Source of the DNA: Spiroplasma ixodetis
GTDB taxonomy: Bacteria > Bacillota_I > Bacilli_A > Mycoplasmatales > VBWQ01
Length of the DNA stretch: 64,000 nt
Direction: 5' to 3'
Assembly: GCF_027923845.1 (NCBI RefSeq)
Contig: NZ_AP026933.1
Coordinates: forward strand, 930,001 to 994,000
A program made the position numbers and the translations under genes. A model generated the notes under the pieces. It saw nothing but the letters and a program-made list of their open reading frames with translations, had not been told where the DNA came from and ran no database searches. Of this stretch, positions 22,915 through 34,819 are shown in pieces. Position 1 is the stretch's first letter; each line of letters opens with the position of its first letter.

Positions 22915-23678
22915 TTAAAGCATAAACATTATTTTTTGAAAAAAGTAAATATATTCTAAAATTATCTGTTTGACTTAAATAGATACCTCCTATTTTTTTA
23001 AATTCATTTTTATTGACTAGACATTTATAAACACCATCTTTCTTTGATCATACATATACATTGTTTGATGAATCTATTTTAATATTTGTAAAAGAATAAT
23101 TATTAGTATTAGTTGTTACTTTCATTTTTTTAAATTCATTTTTATTGACTAGACATTTATAAATGCCATTAGTTTTTAAAGCATAAATATTATCTTTTGC
23201 GTCAAATTTTAAACTTATTATTAATCCATTTATGCCTTTTATTTTTATGAATGTATTTTTATCATTAGTATATTTATAAATACCATCATTAGTTATTGAA
23301 TATATTTCGCCTTTATTATTTTTATATAAATCAGAAAAAATAAAATCATTATTGCTTTGATGAACATTTTTTTAAAACAATCATTTTGTAATGTGATTGT
23401 CCTTAAGTTAAAATTACTAATACAATTTTCAATAGTTATTGTAGATGCTAAGGTAGTTAATATTGTTAATATTTTTTTCATTAAAACTCTCCTTTTTGTT
23501 TTTTTCTATAACTTTTATAATAATAGGTTATTTTATATTTTAAGAACGTAAAAAAGAAAATGCAATAAAAGTATCTAAAAACTAAAAAAATAGTTTAATA
23601 GTAATTTTTGAATCTTGAAAATTATAAAAAAATATGTAATTAAAATTTTATTATTTATATTAGTTTTTTAATAATTGA

Positions 23679-24815
<1,137 letters not shown>

Positions 24816-24891
24816 TCATAAATGCTTAATAATTGTAACAAATATATAATAAATACCCAAATAAATATTTTTAAATTATTGAATTTACATA

Positions 24892-24920
24892 TTGATTATT
24901 AAGTGATAATCCTTTATAAT
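24892..24920 (+). promoter_or_regulatory. Sigma-70-type promoter
   Basis: TTGATT at 24892-24897 and TATAAT at 24915-24920 are separated by 17 bp. The promoter lies about 115 bp upstream of the gene at 25035 and is divergent from mnmA. A short TGGTT/AACCA inverted repeat lies in the long leader. Confidence 0.7.
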
Positions 24921-25034
24921 AATGTTAAAACACATAAAAGCAATTTAACAAAATATGGTTTATAACCACTTTTGTAAAGTTTGTTACTAATGTGTTTTTT
25001 ATGTTTTAATAAAGAAATAGAGAGAAGAGAAAAA

Positions 25035-26195
25035 ATGCCACAAGAAGAAGAGTTATTAATAAATAATGATATAGATAGTAATATAGAAGCAAATACTATT
25101 AATAATAGTTGAAGTAGTTTAATATGATCAGATACTAAAAAAATAATTGGAACAGCTGGTTTATTAACAGCAGCAGTTGGTTTGAAAACTGTACAACGAG
25201 TATTTCAGGTAGCAGTTACTAGTATTGGATCATTTGATTGAAATAAAGTAAATCCTTTAAATAATTTAGTTGATTTTGGAGTAACTCCAGTACAATTGGT
25301 AATTAGTACACAAGCAATGAATTTATGAAAATGGGGAGCAGAAAAAATTTGACAAGAAGGAAGAACAGTATTTAATAGAACTGCTGATCAAGAAATGAGT
25401 CCACTTTTATCTTTATATTCCGAAATTGGTGTTGAAGAAGGTTATTCATGTCTTTCAAAAACATCTATTTTTGGAAAAATGCTAATAGCAAAAGTTGGAT
25501 ATTGAATTTCGAATCATTTTATGATTACTGCTTCTAGTATGTATTCAGTTGGTTCTTTAACTAGTTTAGCTGAATATTGAAGTAAAATTATTTATGGACC
25601 AAATATTTTATCAACAATTATACGAGCAGAAGTTTTATGTTATACTTCTATCTTAATAGATAAGGGTATAGAATATTTAACAAAAACACATATGTGGTTT
25701 GCTTTCAAAAGATATTTTAATTGTTTAAATAATAATATTAATGAAAATGATGAGTTAGAATCATTATTTTCTCAACAATCAAAATGTATGAGTCTTTTAA
25801 AAAGTAGTGGTTATTTAACAGCAATGGTAATAGCAACTATAATAGATAATGCAATTAAAACTGCAGCTGTTATGTATACTGCTGATAGATTACCAGAATT
25901 TGAATCTACATTTTTTCAAGTTCCAATGTTTGCTATTATGTTTGGTTTAATTATCAATGATACTATTGGTAATAAAGTATTAAATAAATATGCTAAAAAA
26001 CAATGACAGAAATTTTTTAAGTCTACTCCAAATAATGAATTAGAGGAAATAGTAACTAATAGTAATTATATGAGTATTAATAGTAGTGATGAACGACAAT
26101 TAACTAATAACTTTAATGATGAATTGGTGAGTGTTATTAATAGTATTAATGGTCCTGCATTTGGTGGTTGTCCTAGAAATCCTTCAATTGCATAA
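25035..26195 (+). CDS. Membrane protein, unknown function
   Basis: The 386-aa protein MPQEEELLINNDIDSN begins at an ATG after AGAGAAGAG. A hydrophilic, Asn-rich N-terminus precedes hydrophobic segments near residues 40-60, 95-110, 150-180 and 265-315. The C-terminus is polar and low-complexity (NSNYMSINSSDERQ). Its style (acidic or Asn-rich tail, alternating Gly-rich membrane segments) resembles the phage-region protein at 45469-46183, though I cannot show homology. An IS256 fragment begins 30 bp after the stop. Confidence 0.7.
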
Positions 26196-26224
26196 AATTT
26201 ATTTGAATGAAAATAAAAAAAGTT

Positions 26225-26885
26225 GAGGCTTTTTAATAATCTGTGTATCTTTGTTTTACAAAGTTACTAATTTAGATTAATTCTGTCTTCAAATTTTATC
26301 ATAAAATGAGCAATTGCTGTATTTCAATTTTGAATAGGCAATGTTCATTTTTTTGTTATATTTTCAATTGCCAAGTAAAATATTTTGAAAACTGCCATAT
26401 CATTAGGAAAAACTTTTTTATTTCTGATGATTTTTCGTAATTGACTATTAACAGATTCAATAGCATTTGTAGTATAAATCACTCTTTTGATTTCTACTGG
26501 ATAACTAATAAAAACCATTAAATTATCTCAATTTTTATATCAAGATTTAGTAATTTGAGGATATTGTTTATTTCATTTACTTTCAAACGATTCTAAAGCT
26601 TGCATTGCTTGTTCTTCACTACATGCACTATAAATTGGTTTTAAATCTGCAACTAGACCTTTTCGATGTTTGTATGAAACATATTTTAAACTATTTCTAA
26701 TTTGATGAACAATGCATAATTGATGTTCTGTTTTAGGATAAACTGATTGTATTGCTTCTGACATGCCTGTTAAATTATCACTACAAGCAATAAGAATATC
26801 ATTTAAGCCACGATTTTTCATTTCTGTGAAATTAGATAATCAAAACTTAGAACCTTCATTTTCACTAATTCATAATCCTAAAACA
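26225..26885 (-). mobile_element. IS256-family fragment (3' half)
   Basis: It starts with the terminal GAGGCTTTTTAATAATCTG and is cut at CCTAAAACA by an IS3-family element. Confidence 0.9.
26267..26885 (-). pseudogene. IS256 transposase, C-terminal half
   Basis: Contains ACSDNLTGMSEA, the CIVHQIRNSL motif and [12 protein letters not shown], but lacks the first half. Confidence 0.88.
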
Positions 26886-26961
26886 TGGATGGGTTACACT
26901 TTATTGGACACTAATTACGTAGACAAGTGAACAAATTTGTTAAAAGAAAGGAACTATAATT

Positions 26962-27240
26962 ATGACCAATATTAACTCATATACCGACGAATTTAAAAAG
27001 CAAATAGTAGCTTTATATCAAAGTGGTAAGTCAGTGTCTTGTCTTGCTAAAGAATATAATGTTACAAGAGCAACTACTTATAAATGAATTAAACAATTTA
27101 CTAATTCAGGTAGTTTTAAAATTAAAAATAATCTTTCAGATTTAGAAAAACAATTAATTCAAGCAAATAAAGAATTAAAACAGTTACGAATGGAAAATGA
27201 TATTTTAAAGCAAGCAGCACTAATAATAGGCAGAAAATAG
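26962..27240 (+). CDS. IS150-like OrfA (helix-turn-helix protein)
   Basis: This 92-aa DNA-binding subunit (MTNINSYTDEFKKQIVALYQ) has a helix-turn-helix (SCLAKEYNVTRATTYKWIKQ) and a C-terminal leucine-zipper-like helix (LEKQLIQANKELKQLRMEN). In intact elements it is joined to OrfB by -1 frameshifting. The OrfB frame overlaps the end here at AGAAAATAG. Confidence 0.9.
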
Positions 27241-28076
27241 AAATTATTACTAAAAATAAAGTTAAATATAAAATTCGCACAATGTGTCGTTTTTTAAAAC
27301 TCTCTAAATCAACATATTATTTTAATTTAAAGAAAAAAGAAAAATTCAAAATAATATTTATGATGAAGCTGTTATTAGTGCTTTTAAAGAAAATAAAGAA
27401 GTTTATGGTACTAGAAGATTAAAAGTCATACTAGCAAACCAAGAAATTTATTTATCACGCAGAAAAATTAAAAAATTATGAATAAGCATAATTTAATATC
27501 AAAATACACTAAATTATCATTCAAAAATCATCATAATAAAGTCAATGATAGTCAAATTACCAATCTTGTTAATAGAGACTTTAATAATAGAATTAAAAAT
27601 GAAGTTATTGTCAGTGATTTAACTTATGTTCAAGTTAATGGTAAATGAAACTATATTTGCCTATTAGTAGACCTGTACAACCGCGAAATTATTGGACATA
27701 GTGTTGGAGTTAAAAAGATGCATCATTAGTACATCAAGCATTTATGCACTCAAATCGCTGTTTAAAAGATATTCAAATATTTCATAGCGATCGCGGTAAT
27801 GAATTCAATAATAAAACTATTGATAAACTTTTATTAGCATTCAATATTACCCGTTCTTTAAGCAAAAAAGGATGTCCTTATGACAATGCTGTTGCTGAAG
27901 CAACTTTTAAAACTTTCAAAACAGAGTTTATTAATGATAAAAATTTTACATCATTAATCCAATTAAAATTAGAATTATTTGATTACATAAATTGATATAA
28001 CAACATAAGAATTCACAGCACTCTAAACTACCTAACTCCCGTTAAATATCATGAACAAATGTCTACCAAAAAATAG
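27231..28076 (+). pseudogene. IS150-like OrfB transposase, three frameshifts
   Basis: Compared with the copy at 29092-29898, single As are missing from three poly-A runs (GAAAAATTC near 27340, AAAAAATTATG near 27473, TTAAAAAGATG near 27712). The rve-type core (HSDRGNEFNN, CPYDNAVAEATFK) is still visible. Confidence 0.88.
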
Positions 28077-28099
28077 TCCTAAAAAGGGTTGCCATTCCA

Positions 28100-28418
28100 C
28101 TCATTGTTTATGAAAATTTTTAATTCTGCCATAAATTTGTTCAGGTGATCAGCCCAATAATAGTTTTTGTTGTATATATTTGACTAAATCTTTATATTTA
28201 AACTTATGAAAAATAATATGTGATTTTTTTCTATTTACAGCTTTATTTTGTGCAATTAATGAAAAATAATGATCATTATCTTTATTTCTATTAACTTCTC
28301 GAATAATAGTACTAATACTTCGATTAAGATTTTTAGCTATTTCACTAATTTTAACTTTAAATTTCAATTGATTCTCAATATAAATTCTTTCATCTATCCC
28401 AATATGTTTATAACTCAT
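28100..28418 (-). pseudogene. IS30 transposase, N-terminal third
   Basis: The HTH region MSYKHIGIDERIYIENQL through EQIYGRIKNFHKQ is intact. The catalytic domain is lost. Confidence 0.88.
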
Positions 28419-28521
28419 ATAAAAACTCCTTACTTTTTCTAAACTAAATTTAGCATTATGAAATTTTTATATGAGAATTTTTTGCAATTTTATTTACTTG
28501 CACTTACAAGTATAATTCAGC
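28100..28521 (-). mobile_element. IS30-family fragment (5' end)
   Basis: It spans the outer end AATTCAGC at 28514-28521 to an internal cut at the IS3 boundary. Confidence 0.9.
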
Positions 28522-29048
28522 TTATTGCTTGTAGTGATAATTTAACAGGCATGTCAGAAGCAATACAATCAGTTTATCCTAAAACAGAACATCAATTATG
28601 CATTGTTCATCAAATTAGAAATAGTTTAAAATATGTTTCATACAAACATCGAAAAGGTCTAGTTGCAGATTTAAAACCAATTTATAGTGCATGTAGTGAA
28701 GAACAAGCAATGCAAGCTTTAGAATCGTTTGAAAGTAAATGAAATAAACAATATCCTCAAATTACTAAATCTTGATATAAAAATTGAGATAATTTAATGG
28801 TTTTTATTAGTTATCCAGTAGAAATCAAAAGAGTGATTTATACTACAAATGCTATTGAATCTGTTAATAGTCAATTACGAAAAATCATCAGAAATAAAAA
28901 AGTTTTTCCTAATGATATGGCAGTTTTCAAAATATTTTACTTGGCAATTGAAAATATAACAAAAAAATGAACATTGCCTATTCAAAATTGAAATACAGCA
29001 ATTGCTCATTTTATGATAAAATTTGAAGACAGAATTAATCTAAATTAG
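28522..29048 (+). pseudogene. IS256 transposase, C-terminal fragment
   Basis: Open frame from IACSDNLTGM to the TAG. The upstream open frame is supplied by IS30 end sequence. Confidence 0.85.
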
Positions 29049-29090
29049 TAACTTTGTAAAACAAAGATACACAGATTATTAAAAAGCCTC
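28522..29090 (+). mobile_element. IS256-family fragment (3' half), opposite orientation
   Basis: It begins inside the gene at TTATTGCTTGTAGTGAT and ends with the terminal AAAAAGCCTC. With 26225-26885 it forms a large inverted repeat. Confidence 0.9.
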
Positions 29091-29921
29091 AATTCGCACA
29101 ATGTGTCGTTTTTTAAAACTCTCTAAATCAACATATTATTTTAATTTAAAGAAAAAAGAAAAAATTCAAAATAATATTTATGATGAAGCTGTTATTAGTG
29201 CTTTTAAAGAAAATAAAGAAGTTTATGGTACTAGAAGATTAAAAGTCATACTAGCAAACCAAGAAATTTATTTATCACGCAGAAAAATTAAAAAAATTAT
29301 GAATAAGCATAATTTAATATCAAAATACACTAAATTATCATTCAAAAATCATCATAATAAAGTCAATGATAGTCAAATTACCAATCTTGTTAATAGAGAC
29401 TTTAATAATAGAATTAAAAATGAAGTTATTGTCAGTGATTTAACTTATGTTCAAGTTAATGGTAAATGAAACTATATTTGCCTATTAGTAGACCTGTACA
29501 ACCGCGAAATTATTGGACATAGTGTTGGAGTTAAAAAAGATGCATCATTAGTACATCAAGCATTTATGCACTCAAATCGCTGTTTAAAAGATATTCAAAT
29601 ATTTCATAGCGATCGCGGTAATGAATTCAATAATAAAACTATTGATAAACTTTTATTAGCATTCAATATTACCCGTTCTTTAAGCAAAAAAGGATGTCCT
29701 TATGACAATGCTGTTGCTGAAGCAACTTTTAAAACTTTCAAAACAGAGTTTATTAATGATAAAAATTTTACATCATTAATCCAATTAAAATTAGAATTAT
29801 TTGATTACATAAATTGATATAACAACATAAGAATTCACAGCACTCTAAACTACCTAACTCCCGTTAAATATCATGAACAAATGTCTACCAAAAAATAGTC
29901 CTAAAAAGGGTTGCCATTCCA
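29091..29921 (+). mobile_element. IS150-like element, 5' truncated
   Basis: It begins at AATTCGCACAATG, internal to the element, directly after an IS256 end, and finishes with GGGTTGCCATTCCA. Confidence 0.9.
29092..29898 (+). pseudogene. IS150-like OrfB transposase, nearly complete
   Basis: About 268 codons are open. HTH_21-like YGTRRLKVIL precedes the integrase core with VSDLTYVQVNGKW (first Asp), HSDRGNEF (second Asp) and NAVAEATFKTFK (Glu). OrfA and the frameshift region are missing, so expression is unlikely. Confidence 0.88.
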
Positions 29922-30046
29922 AGATTTACTTTATTTCTAAATAATTTAGTTGTAAAATTAAATAAGAACTAATACTTGATTTCTTAAATCTCTTTTCATT
30001 TATTTAAATTGAAAAAGGATTTATTTTATTTAAAGGTGGTAATCAA

Positions 30047-30511
30047 ATGGTAAACAAATCATATTATGTTAATGATAACAATCAATTAAAAAAATATAAA
30101 TTAGAAAAATATAAAATTGATAATGATTTAAAAATTTTATATAAAGTAACAACAACTTATAATGATACTGAACCTAAAATTTTAAAAGCATTACCAATTG
30201 AAGAGTTGGATAATAATACTATTGATTCTTTTTTTATGTTGATCAAACAAAATCAATGTGATAATTTTGCTGTGTATTATGAAAATAATTATGATATTAA
30301 AAAAATTAATGATTTGATTAGTAATCAAGAACTAAATTTTACATTTGAACAATTAGATTTTTTAAAGCAATTTTTTATTAGTATTAAAAATGTTGCTATT
30401 ACTATATTTGATATGCGTATTAAGCCAATTATAAATAATACTATTGATAGTAATAGTAGTAATAATGGTATTAGTAATACTTTTCAATCTAAACCACGAA
30501 TTTTAAATTAA
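30047..30511 (+). CDS. Hypothetical protein
   Basis: The 154-aa protein MVNKSYYVNDNNQLKKYKLE starts after AAAGGTGGTAATCAA. It is soluble, Asn- and Lys-rich, with no signal or membrane segment. A Ser/Asn-rich low-complexity tail (DSNSSNNGISNTFQ) is followed by KPRILN. The last 47 codons are duplicated at 17752-17896. The family is not recognised. Confidence 0.6.
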   Translation: MVNKSYYVNDNNQLKKYKLEKYKIDNDLKILYKVTTTYNDTEPKILKALPIEELDNNTIDSFFMLIKQNQCDNFAVYYENNYDIKKINDLISNQELNFTFEQLDFLKQFFISIKNVAITIFDMRIKPIINNTIDSNSSNNGISNTFQSKPRILN

Positions 30512-30532
30512 TATTTTTTTACAATTTAATTT

Positions 30533-31361
30533 GGCTTTTCTCCCTTTATGTACTATTTTAATTTTATCACATAAATGCTGAGAAAAGCCTATCTACGGAC
30601 TTCTCCCCACATTTTTAAATCAAACATAGAATTACAGTTTCAAAACTAGGTATCTTGTTGAATTTATATGCAGCTTCTTTAGCATATAAATGAACATGAT
30701 GTTTTGCAACTTTGATATGTGTTTTAAATGTTCTTCTTATATGTTTTCAAACTGATTCAATTTGGTTGGTATTTACACCAATTTTTGAAACATAGCCATC
30801 TTGATGGTTAACTGTTTCATGCTTAGTGAAAACTGATTTAAAATCGCAATATCCTTTTCAAGAATCAGTATATACAAGACATTTTGAAGAAATGTGGTTT
30901 TTTGCAAACTGCAAAAGATTTTTACTCTTTGCGTTTTTCAATACTTTCACAATTAAATTATTGGTTGTTTTTTGATAAATGCCAACAATCAAGGTTTTAT
31001 TCACCAAGGATCTTCCTTGTTTTTTAAAACCCATATGTGAAAGATACATTTCATCAATTTGCACTGTACCTTCAACAATAAATTGAGGTTTTTGTTTTGC
31101 AATACGTGTTCTGATTTTATGAGTCATTCTTCAAGCAGTTTTCAAAGTCACTCCCAATTCTTTTGCAATATCTGTTGATGGAATTCCATGTTTGGTGTTT
31201 ATTCATCTAAAGATAAGATAAAACCAAGATGTTAAAGATGTTTGTGACCTTGAAAATATGGTGCCTGTGAGAATGCTAAATGTTTGATTACATTTTAAAC
31301 ATCTCATTCTTTTTAAATCAGAAGTATTCAAATTAAAATTAAAACACCTAATACATTTGTT
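30533..31361 (-). mobile_element. IS1595 subtype A, left end truncated
   Basis: The hairpin end follows TTTAATTT, but the element stops at ACATTTGTT, where unrelated sequence (GGGCGTATTTC) begins. Confidence 0.92.
30615..31361 (-). pseudogene. IS1595 transposase, N-terminal truncation
   Basis: It lacks about the first 25 residues, up to the start of the zinc ribbon. The rest is open. Confidence 0.88.
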
Positions 31362-31545
31362 GGGCGTATTTCAATTCTAGTTATAATTTAATTTTCTTTA
31401 AATAAAAGACAAAATAAATTATTAATTGTTGGTATTATTATACCATAGTATTTATAAAAAATAAAGTATTTTAGTTTTTTATTTTTATTAAAATAATTTA
31501 AAAATTCCTAACTACTTAGGTTTAGATTTATTAAATTTTATAAAT

Positions 31546-32709
31546 TTAAACAAATATTTTTAATTTATTAATTCTTGCTTGTTTTAATTTTAATAAATTA
31601 AAAAATGCTTCTTTTGAATAAATTTTTTCATTATTATTAGATATTGATTTTATTAAATGATAAACATCACTTTCAGCACTACAACCAATATTTCAAATAG
31701 CATTTTGATTTTCAATACCTTTTTTATTATTTTTAAAATATTCATATATTTTTTCATCAGCATTATTTTCTTTTAAATAATCTAATAATTTATAATAATT
31801 ACCATTTAAAAATAATTTATAATAAGCATAATTTAATTTTTTATTATTTTCTTTTGTTCTTTTACCTTTTCCTACAATAAATAATTGTTTTAATTTTTGT
31901 AATGGATGTCATTTATCTACAGCATAATCAATTTTTAAATAATTAGCAGTAGATTTAAGATAAGTTGCACCATCACCAGTTAATTTTAAATTTTCATTAG
32001 TATAACCAATAAAAATATTATCTAAATTAGTTATTATAGATTTACCAAATTCTTTTTTAGTAATTCTTTGACCTTTTCTAGTTGATAAAACAAAAATATA
32101 TTTATTTTCTAAAACATGTCTATTATCATTAGATTTATTTAAATCATAACCTGTACTTATACTTACTGTTCTATGTCTAAATTTTCTTTTCTTTTTATTA
32201 TCAATTAAATTATTATATGATTCATCTGATTGAATATAAATATAATCAGTTGGTAATATTTTTATTTTTTCTTGTGGTAATTCTTGAACAAATATATTAG
32301 TTTTTTTTACTCTTCTACAAATAGTTGATAAAGATATATTTATTTTTAAATTATGTTTAATTATAGGATATGTAATATTATTAAAATCAGCTTCATAAAT
32401 TATTGATTTTGTTACTTGATTAGTAAATTTTTTATTTTTATCAATATTAATATATGTATCTAATGGATATAAATATTCACCAGTAATTTTATGTTGATAT
32501 ACTTTTCTATAAAAATCTTTTACTATTCCATACATAGAAGTAAATGTTCTTTTAGCAGTTTTAACATATTTATATTTATTTTTATCATATTTATTTTGAT
32601 GTCAATATTTATCATAATTAATTAAATCATTTTTATAATCTAATAACATTTGTTTTTCATGACTAATTTTAAACTGATTATGGGGAAATTGTTCAGGAAG
32701 TAAAATCAT
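31546..32709 (-). CDS. UPF0236 / ISLre2-like transposase
   Basis: The 387-aa protein MILLPEQFPHNQFKISHE has the order of motifs seen in UPF0236 (ISLre2) transposases. These are a central YIYIQSDESYNNLIDN acidic motif, then STRKGQRITKKEFG, LTGDGATYLKS, and YAVDKWHPLQKLKQLF, with a late GCSAESDVYHLI. In Mollicutes such proteins are usually annotated as ICE-associated (Mbov_0401 type). The start at 32709 follows AAAAGGATATAT. No terminal repeats or target duplication are obvious. About 184 bp after the stop an IS1595 fragment begins; the interval holds an inverted repeat TGGTAT/ATACCA. Confidence 0.75.
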
Positions 32710-32746
32710 AAAAATATATCCTTTTTTTGATTATTATTATATTTAT

Positions 32747-33687
32747 GGCTTTTCTCCCTTTATGTACTATTTTTAAATCTTATCACATAAATGCTGAGAA
32801 AAGCCTATCTACGAACTTCTCCCCACATTTTTAAATAAAACATAGCATTACAGTTTCAAAACTAGGTATGTTATTGAATTTATATGCAGCTTCTTTTGCA
32901 TATAAATGAATATGATGTTTTGCAACTTTGATATGTGTTTTAAATGTTCTTCGTATATGTTTTCATACTGACTCAATTTGGTTGGTATTTACACCAGTTT
33001 TTGAAACATAGCCATCTTGATGGTTAACTGTTTCATGCTTAGTGAAAACCGATTTCAAATCGCGATATCCTTTTCAAAAATCAGTATGTACAACACACTT
33101 TGAAGAAATGTGGTTTATTGCAAACTGCAAAAGATTTTTACTGTTTGCGTTTTTCAATACTTTCACAATCAGATTGTTGGTTGTTTTTTCATAAATACCA
33201 ACAATCAAGGTTTTATTCAACAAGGATCTTCCTTGTTTTTTAAACCCCATATGTGAAAGATACATTTCATCCATTTGCACTATGCCTTCAACAATGAATT
33301 GAGGTTTTTGTTTAGCAATGGCACTTCGGATTTTATGACCCATTCTTCAAGCTGTTTTCAAGGTCACTCCCAATTCTTTTGCAACATCAGTTGATGGAAT
33401 TCCATGTTTGGTGTTTATTCATCTAAAAATGAGATAAAACCAAGATATTAAAGGTGTTTGTGACTTTGAAAATATAGTGCCCGTGAGAATACTGAATGTT
33501 TGATGACATTTCAAACATCTCATTCTTCTTAAATTAGAAGTATTCAAATTAAAACTAGAACACCTACTACATTTGATTTGTTTCAAACTTGCTATATATG
33601 CAAGACATTGTTTTTCAGTTTGAAAAGTATTATTGAACTCATTCAATTTCATTGTTTCCTCCACAAGTACATGTGGGGAGAAGTTCG
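32747..33687 (-). mobile_element. IS1595 subtype B, complete
   Basis: The duplication ATATTTAT occurs at 32739-32746 and 33688-33695. It separates the UPF0236 gene from the small-terminase promoter region. Confidence 0.96.
32831..33652 (-). CDS. IS1595-family transposase (subtype B)
   Basis: Intact 273-aa frame identical in layout to the reference copy at 3248-4069. Confidence 0.9.
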
Positions 33688-33734
33688 ATATTTATTTTAA
33701 AAATAAAATGTTGTAAAAATATTATTTACACTAA

Positions 33735-33743
33735 TGATATAAT
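33735..33743 (+). promoter_or_regulatory. Extended -10 promoter element before terS
   Basis: TGATATAAT lies 30 bp before the ATG at 33774. The same TGATATAAT occurs before the scaffold gene (40917-40925), suggesting shared phage late-type promoters. No good -35 is visible. Confidence 0.5.
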
Positions 33744-33880
33744 TAATATATAAGTTTTAAATAAGGTGATAATATGCCAGCAAAAAGAAAAGAATTAGGA
33801 AATTATAAAGAAAAAATACAAGAATATTTAAGAGAAAATAAAGATAATTTAAAAAAATGTACTAAACAAGAATTAAATTA

Positions 33881-34819
33881 GGCTTTTCTCCCTTTATGTA
33901 CTATTTTAATTTTATCACATAAATGCTGAGAAAAGCCTATCTACGGACTTCTCCCCACATTTTTAAATCAAACATAGAATTACAGTTTCAAAACTAGGTA
34001 TCTTGTTGAATTTATATGCAGCTTCTTTAGCATATAAATGAACATGATGTTTTGCAACTTTGATATGTGTTTTAAATGTTCTTCTTATATGTTTTCAAAC
34101 TGATTCAATTTGGTTGGTATTTACACCAATTTTTGAAACATAGCCATCTTGATGGTTAACTGTTTCATGCTTAGTGAAAACTGATTTAAAATCGCAATAT
34201 CCTTTTCAAGAATCAGTATATACAAGACATTTTGAAGAAATGTGGTTTTTTGCAAACTGCAAAAGATTTTTACTCTTTGCGTTTTTCAATACTTTCACAA
34301 TTAAATTATTGGTTGTTTTTTGATAAATGCCAACAATCAAGGTTTTATTCACCAAGGATCTTCCTTGTTTTTTAAAACCCATATGTGAAAGATACATTTC
34401 ATCAATTTGCACTGTACCTTCAACAATAAATTGAGGTTTTTGTTTTGCAATACGTGTTCTGATTTTATGAGTCATTCTTCAAGCAGTTTTCAAAGTCACT
34501 CCCAATTCTTTTGCAATATCTGTTGATGGAATTCCATGTTTGGTGTTTATTCATCTAAAGATAAGATAAAACCAAGATGTTAAAGATGTTTGTGACCTTG
34601 AAAATATGGTGCCTGTGAGAATGCTAAATGTTTGATTACATTTTAAACATCTCATTCTTTTTAAATCAGAAGTATTCAAATTAAAACTAAAACACCTAAT
34701 ACATTTGTTTTCTTTCAAATTTGCTATATATGCAAGACATTGCTGTTCAGTTTGAAAAGCATTGTTGAATTCATTCAGTTTCATTATTCCCTCCACAAGT
34801 ACATGTGGGGAGAAGTCCG
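33881..34819 (-). mobile_element. IS1595 subtype A, complete
   Basis: The duplication TTAAATTA occurs at 33873-33880 and 34820-34827. Confidence 0.96.
33963..34784 (-). CDS. IS1595-family transposase (subtype A)
   Basis: Intact 273-aa frame. An open extension upstream through the left end exists, but the Shine-Dalgarno fixes ATG 34784. Confidence 0.9.

Larger units (their letters stand above)
18917..23481 (-). pseudogene. Large repeat surface protein (beta-propeller-like), broken by three IS
   Basis: After removing IS at 19865-20805, 21077-22015 and 22052-22914 and restoring one A in each of three poly-A runs (23367-23373, 20889-20894, 19338-19344), a 601-aa protein results. It starts MKKILTILTTLASTITIENC, a signal-like sequence with a Cys but no standard lipobox. 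The body is built from repeats of about 45 residues with the core IYKCL-NEMEFK and DKDNNIYVL, reminiscent of beta-propeller blades. A (TTA)n microsatellite near 19762-19787 encodes an Asn run. It is probably an exported adhesin or surface antigen. The three frameshifts could reflect decay, phase variation or base-calling error. Confidence 0.7.
26886..28099 (+). mobile_element. IS3-family element (IS150-like)
   Basis: The ends TGGATGGGTTACAC and, inverted, TGGAATGGCAACCC form imperfect terminal repeats. No target duplication is seen: the left flank is IS256 and the right flank is an IS30 fragment. Confidence 0.88.

Noticed and set aside
28458-28742. 94-aa frame that looks like a fusion protein
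   Set aside because: Its start comes from the IS30 end and the rest from an IS256 fragment; it is an accidental junction.
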